DNA of 13,903 nucleotides from DYMC01 sp035406705. GTDB lineage: Bacteria > Verrucomicrobiota > Lentisphaeria > Victivallales > GWF2-50-93. The stretch covers positions 1-13,903 of the forward strand of contig CAYRRM010000050.1 in assembly GCA_964426675.1 (NCBI GenBank). Direction: 5' to 3'. Of this stretch, positions 1 to 6,918 are shown piece by piece. The number at the start of each line of letters is the position of its first letter. Position 1 is the stretch's first letter. The notes under the pieces are model-generated. The model was given only the letters and a program-made list of their open reading frames with translations, ran no database searches and was not told where the DNA came from. Made by a program: the position numbers and the translations under genes.

Positions 1-623
1 ATTTCGGCAAAATGAAGAAAATTTCTTGCAAAAAAATCAAATTTTTCTCCATTTAATCTTCCAAATCCATATGAGGCAAATGCCGTCTTTATTCCTGCAT
101 TCCTGCCGCATAAAATATCTGTCCAATTATCTCCTATTATCCATGAAAAATCCTTTGAAATTTTTAATTTCTCTATGGCAAGAAAAACCGCGTCCGGAGC
201 TGGTTTTAAAGGTATAGTTCCATTATCTGCAATAACCATATTAAATTTGTTATAAAGTTCAAATGATTTTAAAATTTCAATCGCATGTTCGTAAATTTTG
301 TTGCTTAATAGAACAAGGGCAAAATCCGATTTTTTTATTATGTCGAGTCCCTCAGAAACACCATCATAGAGTTTAGTATTATCCAATAAGTGTTCAGAAT
401 AGTATTCTTTCATAATAAATAATGCGTCAAGTGTGTTGACATTTGTTCCGTAAAATGAACGTTCCAGAAGTTTTTTGACTCCGTTTCCAACGTAAGAAAT
501 AATCTCTTCCACTGGTAGTTTTTTTAGGGATAAACGTTTTCGTGCGAAATTCACTGCATTTGCGAGATCTTTACGAGAATCTATTAAAGTTCCATCGAGG
601 TCACAGAATACTATTCCTTTCAT
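1..623 (-). CDS. HAD-family hydrolase, phosphoglycolate phosphatase-like (3' end cut by window edge)
   Basis: This is the N-terminal 207 residues of a haloacid-dehalogenase phosphatase; the stop lies beyond the left edge. Visible HAD motifs in order: motif I DLDGT with nucleophile D8 and acid D10, motif II Ser at LLSNK (S107), motif III Lys in KPAPD (K140), and motif IV GDNWTD (D165, D169). The segment GNGVKKLLER (46-55) in the alpha-helical cap and the overall spacing resemble the Gph/PGP branch, whose members hydrolyse small phosphate esters such as 2-phosphoglycolate in the cytoplasm. The ATG overlaps the MarC-family stop by four bases (ATGA), indicating translational coupling; the ribosome site is weak (GGA about ten bases upstream). 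Substrate cannot be set from sequence: HAD enzymes of this type also act on nucleotides or sugars, and a nucleotide role would suit the pyr operon. The family call is firm, the substrate is not. Confidence 0.88.
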   Translation of the reverse strand, partial: MKGIVFCDLDGTLIDSRKDLANAVNFARKRLSLKKLPVEEIISYVGNGVKKLLERSFYGTNVNTLDALFIMKEYYSEHLLDNTKLYDGVSEGLDIIKKSDFALVLLSNKIYEHAIEILKSFELYNKFNMVIADNGTIPLKPAPDAVFLAIEKLKISKDFSWIIGDNWTDILCGRNAGIKTAFASYGFGRLNGEKFDFFARNFLHFAE

Positions 624-1240
624 TGAAATTTTTCCGATATTAATAAGATCCCATCTATAATCATTTGAACTCCTATTGTCATTACAATTAATCCAGTGAT
701 TCTGATTAAGGCGCCTAAGATATTATATTTTGAAAGAAACTGTGTTATTTTACTTGACAACAACATGAAGATATGATTTACTATTATAGCAATAGCGATA
801 GATATGCTGGCGCTCCACACTCCTGCTGAGGTTTTCAGCAAGACACATGCTGTTATTGTGGCTGGTCCTGCTATCATAGGGCATGCCAGAGGTACAAGCG
901 CTATATCTTCAAATCTATCCTTAGTATCTTTTTCAAAAAATATTCCTTTACGTAGGGCATTGAAACCTACGAAAGAAAGAACAAACCCGCCGACTATACT
1001 TAGTGAATACATGTCAACATGAAAAATCTCCTTTAATATGATATCACCAAACAACATAGTCCCAATCAATATGAATCCTGCGGTGATACTTGCTCTACTT
1101 ATTAATTTTTTAGCTGGGATTTGTTCATTTTTAACAGCAGAGGAAAATGTAGAAAGGAGAGAGACTTTACTTATTGGATTTATAAAAGCAAGTATAGACA
1201 AAGTATCTATAAATATTCGTTTTATTTGAATGTATTCCAT
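620..1240 (-). CDS. MarC-family integral membrane protein
   Basis: A 206-residue hydrophobic protein with about six predicted membrane spans, matching the usual MarC/UPF0056 length. Family signatures are the NPI motif in the first span (residues 21-23, after LAFI) and a second, related PLACPMIAGPATIT segment (117-130), the two re-entrant-like halves typical of the family. It acts in the inner membrane. The MarC name came from a multiple-antibiotic-resistance locus, but its role in resistance was not upheld and no transport substrate is established. Its ATG shares one base with the pyrB stop (TAATG) and there is no Shine-Dalgarno, so it probably depends on translation of pyrB. Its last codons overlap the HAD phosphatase start. 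Position in a pyrimidine operon could hint at a metabolite exporter, but that is inference. Confidence 0.88.
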   Translation of the reverse strand: MEYIQIKRIFIDTLSILAFINPISKVSLLSTFSSAVKNEQIPAKKLISRASITAGFILIGTMLFGDIILKEIFHVDMYSLSIVGGFVLSFVGFNALRKGIFFEKDTKDRFEDIALVPLACPMIAGPATITACVLLKTSAGVWSASISIAIAIIVNHIFMLLSSKITQFLSKYNILGALIRITGLIVMTIGVQMIIDGILLISEKFQ

Positions 1241-2169
1241 TATTTGTTAATTGCTGCTGAAATTAAGTATAAAACGGCCATTCTCACAGCAATGCCATTT
1301 GTAACTTGTTCAAGTATTACCGATTGAGCGCCATCAGCAAATTTTGAATCTATCTCAACCCCTCTATTTATTGGTCCAGGATGCATAATGAGGGCATCGG
1401 GTTTTACAAATCTCATTGTTTTAGTATTTAAACCAAAGATACTGGCATATTCTCCAATACTTGGAAAGAATGCAGAACGTTGCCTTTCATGTTGAATTCG
1501 TAAAAGATTGATAACATCGGCATTTTCAAGGGCTTCTCTTAAGTCATATGTAACCCGCACACCAATGGATTTAAATTCTTTTGGGACCAATGTAGCCGGA
1601 CCTGCTATAGTTACATTTGCGCCGAGTTTAAGCAACCCCCATATATTGCTTCTTGCCACTCTGCTATGGAGAATATCTCCAAGTATGGTTACATTAAGTC
1701 CTTTTATCCTGCCTTTCTTTTCCCTTATTGTGAAGATGTCTAATAATGCCTGTGTTGGATGTTCATGGGCTCCATCTCCTGCATTTACTATTCCGCACTT
1801 TACATTATCTGCTATAAAGTAATGCGCTCCAACAGCGGAATGACGCATTACAATGAAGTCTACTTCCATAGATTCGATATTTTTCGCTGTATCCAGGAGA
1901 GTTTCCCCTTTTATGAGACTGCTTGATGAGGCATTAATATTTATGATATCTGCGCTAAGTCTTTGTTCTGCCAATTCAAATGATGTTCTTGTTCTTGTGC
2001 TTGGTTCAACGAAAAAGTTCACTACTGTTTTGCCTCTGAGTGCTGGGACTTTTTTTATGCGTCTTTTCGAAACTTTTTTGAATTCTTCTGCTGTATCAAG
2101 TATCAATTCTATTTCTTTTGCATTCAGGTCGTAGATTGCAATTAAATCCTTTCTTTTCCAATCATGCAT
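1240..2169 (-). CDS. pyrB: Aspartate carbamoyltransferase catalytic subunit
   Basis: A 309-residue enzyme of full family length. It condenses carbamoyl phosphate with L-aspartate to N-carbamoyl-aspartate, the first committed step of pyrimidine synthesis, in the cytoplasm. The carbamoyl-phosphate loop STRTR is at 57-61, the mobile lysine loop (SSSSLIKGET) at 81-90 with K88, the HPTQALLD motif at 137-144, and MHPGPINRGVE at 262-272, which with the aspartate-binding residues separates it from ornithine carbamoyltransferase. The ATG follows the pyrR stop directly (TAAATG) and an AGGAG lies inside the pyrR 3' end eight bases upstream, a good start. No pyrI regulatory subunit is present, and the neighbour PyrR points to the class found with PyrR control rather than allosteric PyrI control. 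Confidence 0.97.
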   Translation of the reverse strand: MHDWKRKDLIAIYDLNAKEIELILDTAEEFKKVSKRRIKKVPALRGKTVVNFFVEPSTRTRTSFELAEQRLSADIININASSSSLIKGETLLDTAKNIESMEVDFIVMRHSAVGAHYFIADNVKCGIVNAGDGAHEHPTQALLDIFTIREKKGRIKGLNVTILGDILHSRVARSNIWGLLKLGANVTIAGPATLVPKEFKSIGVRVTYDLREALENADVINLLRIQHERQRSAFFPSIGEYASIFGLNTKTMRFVKPDALIMHPGPINRGVEIDSKFADGAQSVILEQVTNGIAVRMAVLYLISAAINK

Positions 2170-2739
2170 TTATGCAACTCCTGATTTTATTTTATTTTGA
2201 TGCAAATATACTATCGGTTTTTTATTATCAGAAGAAAAATTAACGGTTACCTTCATATTTTTTGATATCTTTTTTATTTTTCCAACATAATCTGCAGCAA
2301 TAGGAAACTCGCGTCCTCCTCTATCAATTAGAATGGCAAGTCTTATCAAGGCTGGACGCCCATAATCGGTTATTGCATCAAGAGCTGCTCTTATTGTTCT
2401 ACCTGTATGAAGAACATCATCTACGAGGATTATTGCTTTCCCCTCAACATCAAATGGTATATTTGTTTCATAAATTTTTGATATAGAACGTCTTGTTCCT
2501 ATATCATCTCGGTACATGCTAATATCAATACTACCTGTTGGAACAGAAATTTTAGTTTTTGACTTAATTAATTCTGCTATTTTTTCGGCGAGATAAAAGC
2601 CTTTGTGTTGTATTCCAATGAGAGCAATATCCTCAAACTTTTTATTGAATTCCCTGCAGATTGATAAAACGATTTTCTGTATGTAATATTCTGTTTCTGT
2701 TCTATTTAATAAAATTCTTTTCAACTGCTTTTTATTCAA
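2170..2739 (-). CDS. pyrR: PyrR: pyrimidine regulator / uracil phosphoribosyltransferase
   Basis: A 189-residue type I phosphoribosyltransferase fold. The PRPP-binding motif ILVDDVLHTGRTI is at 104-116, and the segment LIDRGGREFPIAADYVGK at 137-154 is diagnostic of PyrR over other PRTases. PyrR proteins bind pyr mRNA in response to UMP/UTP and attenuate transcription or translation; many also convert uracil and PRPP to UMP. I chose a TTG start at 2737-2739 because GGAG sits six bases upstream and no in-frame ATG lies nearby; a rare start could keep expression low. It heads the pyrR-pyrB-marC-HAD operon. The C-terminal ten residues past the core are lysine-rich. No canonical PyrR-binding stem-loop with a following terminator is recognisable in the leader, so the control mode here is unclear. 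Confidence 0.94.
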   Translation of the reverse strand: MNKKQLKRILLNRTETEYYIQKIVLSICREFNKKFEDIALIGIQHKGFYLAEKIAELIKSKTKISVPTGSIDISMYRDDIGTRRSISKIYETNIPFDVEGKAIILVDDVLHTGRTIRAALDAITDYGRPALIRLAILIDRGGREFPIAADYVGKIKKISKNMKVTVNFSSDNKKPIVYLHQNKIKSGVA

Positions 2740-2787
2740 AAATATCTCCGTATTTGTTCTAGAATTAACCTATCTTTATTGTTTATA

Positions 2788-2816
2788 AATTTATCATTCA
2801 AAAATGCTATTGGCAA
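2788..2816 (-). promoter_or_regulatory. Possible sigma-70-type promoter for the pyrR operon
   Basis: On the minus strand TTGCCA (2816-2811) is followed 17 bases later by TAAATT (2793-2788). A second reading, TTGAAT with a 17-base gap to TAAAGA (2801-2773), overlaps it. Either would give a leader of about 30-50 bases before the TTG of pyrR, too short for a full attenuator. In AT-rich DNA such matches arise often by chance. Confidence 0.3.
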
Positions 2817-2948
2817 ATGAAAAAGAATAAAATTTAAGAAATCCTGAGGATGAGAGAATAAATTTGGATATATTTTCTACTTTTTACTATTTTTTTACTA
2901 CTATTTACATCCACAAATTACTTTAACATGTTTAAAAGAAAAATAGAG

Positions 2949-2958
2949 CCCCCTCCCC
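2949..2958. other. C/G-rich tract in an AT-rich spacer
   Basis: The 273-base spacer 2740-3012 between the GDYXXLXY gene and pyrR contains no credible gene. It holds a CCCCCTCCCC run on the plus strand (GGGGAGGGGG on the minus, transcribed, strand), next to a weak CTTC-AAAT-GAAG stem at about 2959-2970. Two copies of TTTTTACTA (2881-2889 and 2892-2900) and a palindrome ATCCTGAGGAT (about 2841-2851) also lie in the spacer. No classical terminator is visible. Confidence 0.4.
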
Positions 2959-3012
2959 TTCATTTGAAGCAACAAAAATACAAAATTTAATCTAACTTTT
3001 ATATTTCGTTTT

Positions 3013-4065
3013 TTAATCAATATTCCCACTGACAGAGACATTAGGGCTTTTCAGGGTGCCATACCATGTAATATCGGCATGTTTGAGATGATTACATTCT
3101 TTCCGTAAAGGCGATTTATAACGGATCCTTATCATATTACCCCATGAATCATTTGAGATATCACCTATTTCAACATATTCATTCTTTTTATTTTTTACAA
3201 ACCATCTTGGGTCGGCAAGGTCAAAGATCACATCTATCTTTTCCTGGGGCTTGAGTAATTTGAGATCTGAATCCTGTATTTTTATATTTTGATTCAAAGT
3301 TTTTCTAAAAATAAAATTTTTTGTGCTTCTTTCCGATGAAAGAAGTTCAAATGACGCGTAGTCCGGAAGGATTATAATTCCCAAGACTTTTTCTGAACAA
3401 TTTTTTAAGGTAAGTTTTATTTTAGGACTCTTTCTTATCGGCGGTTCCATTTCAGAATTAGAATTTCTCTCATTTCTGCCGGATAAATTTCTAAGTTGTG
3501 GGCGTTCAAGAACTTCCACTCCTACCCCGATGGGAGACCATTCCATACTTTTTGCTACAGCGATGCCACTATTTCCAATTGCGACGTTTACTTCAAGAGG
3601 GATTCTGATATTTCCTTTATCTCTGGCTTTTTTTTCAATTTCGAGTCCTTTGCCTTGCTGAACGAAAAATTTTTCTATACCATATTTTAAGTGAAGATAT
3701 TTATCATTATAATACGAGTGTCTATCAATTCTTCCCCTTATAAAAAGTTCACTATTTGGAGGTTTTGTCAAAGAACAATTTTTAATATCCCAGATTCCGT
3801 CTTCATTTTCCTTTAACAGAACATAAAAGGGAGAATTAAAAGATTCAATATCAATAGTGGGATCTTTTATAATATCTAGTTGGATAAATGAGATATCGTA
3901 ATTCAGAGCAACAAATTCGCCACGAAAAGGATCATAGGGATCAACTGGAACAGTTCTTAACCTGACATTCTTTCCGAATAATAAAATAAATTCCCTTTCT
4001 GCAGACATAAAAATCAAAACTAAAATTTGAAGAGCTATAACCAATATCAGGAATTTTTTATTCAT
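3013..4065 (-). CDS. GDYXXLXY-domain protein with extra C-terminal domain
   Basis: A 350-residue protein of unknown function. Residues 5-21 form one N-terminal membrane anchor, so the rest probably lies outside the cytoplasm. The family signature follows: VDPYDPFRGEFVALNY (41-56), where the usual GDY reads GEF. A second family segment, EKFFVQQGKGLEIEK (131-145), and a strand-rich stretch to about 175 complete the roughly 170-residue family core. Residues 185-212 are a polar Ser/Asn/Arg-rich linker, and 213-350 form a further beta-rich, Ig-like-looking domain that ordinary family members lack. Start: the ATG at 4065 has AAGGGA nine bases upstream; a TTG at 4089 in the same frame overlaps the previous gene and adds only eight residues. 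The partner DUF2157 gene lies 13 bases upstream, the usual arrangement. Function not known; the family assignment is from the motif. Confidence 0.8.
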   Translation of the reverse strand: MNKKFLILVIALQILVLIFMSAEREFILLFGKNVRLRTVPVDPYDPFRGEFVALNYDISFIQLDIIKDPTIDIESFNSPFYVLLKENEDGIWDIKNCSLTKPPNSELFIRGRIDRHSYYNDKYLHLKYGIEKFFVQQGKGLEIEKKARDKGNIRIPLEVNVAIGNSGIAVAKSMEWSPIGVGVEVLERPQLRNLSGRNERNSNSEMEPPIRKSPKIKLTLKNCSEKVLGIIILPDYASFELLSSERSTKNFIFRKTLNQNIKIQDSDLKLLKPQEKIDVIFDLADPRWFVKNKKNEYVEIGDISNDSWGNMIRIRYKSPLRKECNHLKHADITWYGTLKSPNVSVSGNID

Positions 4066-4078
4066 AAAAGTTATTCCC

Positions 4079-5419
4079 TTAACTGCCAATCTGCTTTTTT
4101 GACTTCGAATACATTAATCCAATATAAAATATTCCAGTTCCCACTAAGAGAAATACTATACTTCGAATCAGAAGACTGGTAAAGAGATCTATATATCTCG
4201 CAAAGACTAAAATGGCAAAAAGCATCGTTCCCCAAAATATATGTAATATACTGAGGTGTCTGGAACCATAGCTTATCAAGGAAAGGGCTTGAAAAACGTA
4301 TATTATATTAAAAAAAATTGCAGTTAGTAGTAAAAAATCATCATTCTTAGAATAGTTAGGCGAATAATAATATAAAAGCGGGAAAAGTGTAAGAATTAAA
4401 GACACTGGAATAGCTAAATACCCTATTGGCAGGAAATCTTTCATCAAGTATTTGAAGCGGGAAAAAGGAATAAAAATAAGAATCCAAGAAATTATAGATA
4501 AAATAAAAAATATTGAAACATATAGCGTAGCGTAGTAATTTTGAAAGATATCAATCTCTCTTGATAAGTCCCGACAAATTGATTTAAATGTCAAGCAAAA
4601 CAAAACACTCCAGTAACAGATGTTGCCAAAAATCATGAGAACTGGATAAATGAATGAAATTTTACTTTTATCACGTGAAAAAATAGATGCTTTTAACAAT
4701 ACAGAAAGAGCTATAAACATTGCTCCAACTGAGATAAAAACTAAATAAAGATAAATTTCAAAGAGCTTTATACCAACAAAAAGAAGACAAATAAGAAATG
4801 AAAAAATTGCTATTGCAAATAATAATATGGATTCTTTTCTCAAAGCAAGAGGAACAATACCTAAAAGAATCAATGGAAATACGATATGCGGCGAATATGA
4901 AAATTCAAAAGCTTCAATTCCACACCACAACGAAAATATTGAAGAAGCTATAATTCCTTGAACAGAAGAGTGTAATGCCCATCCCATAAGCAATGCTCCC
5001 AATCCCCAGATAAAAAATCCATTAGGATAATGTTCATCTATATTATAAACCTGAGCAACAAGCCATATCCCTCCCCCAAAAAACATCGTTCCTAAGGCAA
5101 AAATTCCTTCAGATAAGGCGGTTTTCTCCTTCTTGAATTTAATATAGAAAGCAATTATTTCCGCAGATAGCAATGCTGAGAGAATTAAAGCGAGTTTAAA
5201 AAGCCTATGAAGTTTATCCCAATTATAAGAAAAAAACAGTATAACCCCAAGACCAAAAATTATCCCTCCAATAGATGAAAATATGAGCGTCCCCCAGTTA
5301 AATCCATTTATCTTTTTTTCAGGATAGAGTCCAAGTATTTTTTGTGCCTGTTCCTGCTCTATTATACCACCAGCCACCCAACGTTTTGACTCGTTCTCTA
5401 TAATTTTTTTTAAATTCAT
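4079..5419 (-). CDS. DUF2157-domain multipass membrane protein
   Basis: A 446-residue inner-membrane protein. A soluble N-terminal helix pair (1-35, with the typical opening of a short helix, a Trp-Val-x-Gly-Gly-Ile-Ile turn and LYP) is followed by about twelve hydrophobic spans. The block GIFALGTMFFGGGIWLVAQV (105-124) followed by YNIDEHYPNGFFIWGLGALL resembles the conserved core of DUF2157 proteins. The ATG at 5419 is chosen because family proteins begin at this point; an in-frame ATG at 5512 would overlap HPr by 62 bases and add 31 unlike residues. The chosen start has no good Shine-Dalgarno, only AGAAG close by, so it may be coupled to HPr, whose stop is 31 bases upstream. DUF2157 and GDYXXLXY genes are commonly neighbours and probably form one membrane complex of unknown role; that partnership is inference. 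Confidence 0.82.
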   Translation of the reverse strand: MNLKKIIENESKRWVAGGIIEQEQAQKILGLYPEKKINGFNWGTLIFSSIGGIIFGLGVILFFSYNWDKLHRLFKLALILSALLSAEIIAFYIKFKKEKTALSEGIFALGTMFFGGGIWLVAQVYNIDEHYPNGFFIWGLGALLMGWALHSSVQGIIASSIFSLWCGIEAFEFSYSPHIVFPLILLGIVPLALRKESILLFAIAIFSFLICLLFVGIKLFEIYLYLVFISVGAMFIALSVLLKASIFSRDKSKISFIYPVLMIFGNICYWSVLFCLTFKSICRDLSREIDIFQNYYATLYVSIFFILSIISWILIFIPFSRFKYLMKDFLPIGYLAIPVSLILTLFPLLYYYSPNYSKNDDFLLLTAIFFNIIYVFQALSLISYGSRHLSILHIFWGTMLFAILVFARYIDLFTSLLIRSIVFLLVGTGIFYIGLMYSKSKKQIGS

Positions 5420-5450
5420 CGGGGGACTTCTGAAAAAAATATAAAGTTTC

Positions 5451-5732
5451 TTATTCTTCCTGAAATTTTGAATCCACCAAATTGACAAGAGCTGAAAATG
5501 CAGCTTCCGCATCTTCTCCTGTTACGGTAATCTTTATCTTGCTACCATACCCTGCGGCAAGCATCAAAAGGCCCATGAGGCTTTTTCCATTGACACATTC
5601 ACCATCTTTTTCCACAATTACATCGGAATTATAGAGAGAAGCTATCTGGACAAATAACGCGGCGGGTCTTGCATGAAGCCCTAAGTTATTTTTTATCTCA
5701 AGTTCTATTGAGAGATTTTTTTTCTCTATCAT
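5451..5732 (-). CDS. ptsH: HPr-family phosphocarrier protein
   Basis: A 93-residue protein slightly longer than standard HPr (about 85-88) through an N-terminal MIEKKNL extension. The phosphorylation site is intact: GLHARPAA with H20, the equivalent of His15. The regulatory serine region NGKSLMGLLMLA carries S51, the equivalent of Ser46, the target of HPr kinase/phosphorylase in organisms that have it. HPr accepts phosphate from PEP via Enzyme I and passes it to sugar EIIA proteins, or acts as a regulator where the sugar PTS is incomplete. AAGGA lies four bases before the ATG. It begins the operon with DUF2157 and the GDYXXLXY gene; no ptsI, hprK or EII gene lies in the window, so whether it serves transport or regulation cannot be told here. 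Confidence 0.93.
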   Translation of the reverse strand: MIEKKNLSIELEIKNNLGLHARPAALFVQIASLYNSDVIVEKDGECVNGKSLMGLLMLAAGYGSKIKITVTGEDAEAAFSALVNLVDSKFQEE

Positions 5733-5778
5733 TTTGTCCTTTTTAGCTATAACCTATCTGGAATTTCAAAAATAAAAT

Positions 5779-5807
5779 GTAATATTTATTGAATACGTTA
5801 CTATCAA
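5779..5807 (-). promoter_or_regulatory. Possible promoter for the HPr operon
   Basis: On the minus strand TTGATA (5807-5802) lies 17 bases from TATTAC (5784-5779), giving a leader of about 40 bases before the HPr ATG. The -35 is good and the -10 is only four of six. The 145-base spacer must drive transcription both ways, since the flanking genes diverge. Confidence 0.3.
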
Positions 5808-5842
5808 ATTTTAATTTGTAAAGTATTTTTTAAGCAAAAGAT

Positions 5843-5848
5843 TATAAT
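5843..5848 (+). promoter_or_regulatory. Perfect -10 box upstream of the DA1-like/RND operon
   Basis: A consensus TATAAT sits 29 bases before the ATG at 5878. The best -35 candidate, TTGTAA at 5816-5821, is 21 bases away, which is too far for ordinary sigma-70 spacing, so the -35 is weak or activator-dependent if this promoter is used. TTAGG at about 5866-5870 would serve as ribosome site. Confidence 0.35.
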
Positions 5849-5877
5849 AATTTGGATAAATAATTTTAGGTAAAATT

Positions 5878-6909
5878 ATGAGAACATTAAAATTTTTCTC
5901 TATTTCTCTTATTTTTTTTTCTTTCCTTTACAGCTTTTTTTTTGAACTATATTCCCAGGATCGTCTGAAATGCGAGTTTTGCAAAAAAGTTATTCAGCCT
6001 GGAAAATCTTATATTAGAACTTCAGATGGAAGAATTTTTTGTTCAAACGCTTGCTATGAAAAAAGCCTTCCCATCTGTGCCATTTGCCATAAACCGCTTT
6101 CCGGAAAATATCTAAAAGGAAATGATGGAAAACTTTATTGTTCTGAGAAATGCCTATCTGCAATATGGCCAAAATGTTATGCATGTTCTCAGAAATCTTC
6201 AAAAGGCGCTATTATTGATACCGAACGGGGAAAATTATTTTTCTGTCCTGATTGCTTTTCTAAACCAAAGTGTTTTTGTTGTAATCTGCCCCTGAAGACA
6301 ACAATTTTAAATGATGGTAGGCATGTATGTGAAGATTGTATGAAAGATGCTATTATCGATATAAAAACTGCAGAAAAACTTATGAATGAAGTCAGGGGGT
6401 TAATAGCAGAAAAACTCAAATTAAAAACAGAGCATCTTATTGAATATGAGTTGGTTGATCAGAAAACACTTGACACACTCTCCCCCAAAAATCAGACTGG
6501 AATGGAGCTTGGTCTCTTCAGGTATATAGAAGAAACTGAAACAATTACTACAAATCAGAATGGGAAAAAAATTTCAGAAAGTTCAAAAGTTAGTAAGACA
6601 TATAAGATTTATATGGTTTCGCATATGTCGAAAAGAAAGTTTATTGAAGTTGCAGCGCATGAACTTGGACATGATTGGATGCAAGAGTACTACCCAAGAA
6701 TCAAGGAACTCAAAGTAAAAGAAGGTTGGGCACAGTACCTGGCATATAAAGTAAATAAAATCTATGGCCATGATGGACTTAACAAGTTAATTGAAACTAA
6801 CAAAGATCCCATATATGGAGATGGCTTTAGAGATATAAAATCTATCGCCGAAAAATCGGTTTCTCCTATGGATTCTCTTCATAAATTTTTTATGGAATAC
6901 AATAAATAA
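5878..6909 (+). CDS. Exported LIM-like zinc-finger protein with DA1-like HExxH peptidase domain
   Basis: A 343-residue secreted protein. Residues 1-26 form a signal peptide (MRTLKFF, a Phe/Leu/Ser hydrophobic core, then YSQ). Four cysteine-pair modules follow: C32/C35-C55/C59, C67/C70-C88/C92, C100/C103-C123/C126 and C132/C135-C151/C154, spaced like LIM half-fingers; each of the first, second and fourth carries a DGR or DGK turn before its second pair. A helical linker (163-185) leads to a peptidase domain with AAHELGHDW (H261, E262, H265) and a downstream EGWAQYLAY in which E282 is the likely third zinc ligand. YGDGFR at 313-318 also fits the DA1-like family, where plant DA1 proteins join a LIM domain to such a peptidase. 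Here the whole protein is predicted outside the cytoplasm. Nine bases separate it from the RND adaptor, so it probably belongs to that operon. Substrate unknown; the DA1 link is from motif memory, not from a search. Confidence 0.82.
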   Translation: MRTLKFFSISLIFFSFLYSFFFELYSQDRLKCEFCKKVIQPGKSYIRTSDGRIFCSNACYEKSLPICAICHKPLSGKYLKGNDGKLYCSEKCLSAIWPKCYACSQKSSKGAIIDTERGKLFFCPDCFSKPKCFCCNLPLKTTILNDGRHVCEDCMKDAIIDIKTAEKLMNEVRGLIAEKLKLKTEHLIEYELVDQKTLDTLSPKNQTGMELGLFRYIEETETITTNQNGKKISESSKVSKTYKIYMVSHMSKRKFIEVAAHELGHDWMQEYYPRIKELKVKEGWAQYLAYKVNKIYGHDGLNKLIETNKDPIYGDGFRDIKSIAEKSVSPMDSLHKFFMEYNK

Positions 6910-6918
6910 TTGATTATC

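Noticed and set aside
1508..1822. 104-codon plus-strand open frame inside pyrB
   Set aside because: It is antisense to an intact pyrB with all catalytic motifs, has no ribosome site and no protein-like features of its own.
2841..2851. ATCCTGAGGAT palindrome as a PyrR-binding loop
   Set aside because: Only a four-base stem with a three-base loop, and it lacks the surrounding stem and bulge of known PyrR sites.
2901..2963. 20-codon minus-strand frame (MKGRGLYFSF...) upstream of pyrR as a leader peptide
   Set aside because: No ribosome site precedes it, it has no run of regulatory codons, and it lies upstream of the likely pyrR promoter.
5420..5512. Upstream in-frame ATG at 5512 as the DUF2157 start
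   Set aside because: It would overlap HPr by 62 bases and add 31 residues that are the out-of-frame reading of the HPr 3' end.
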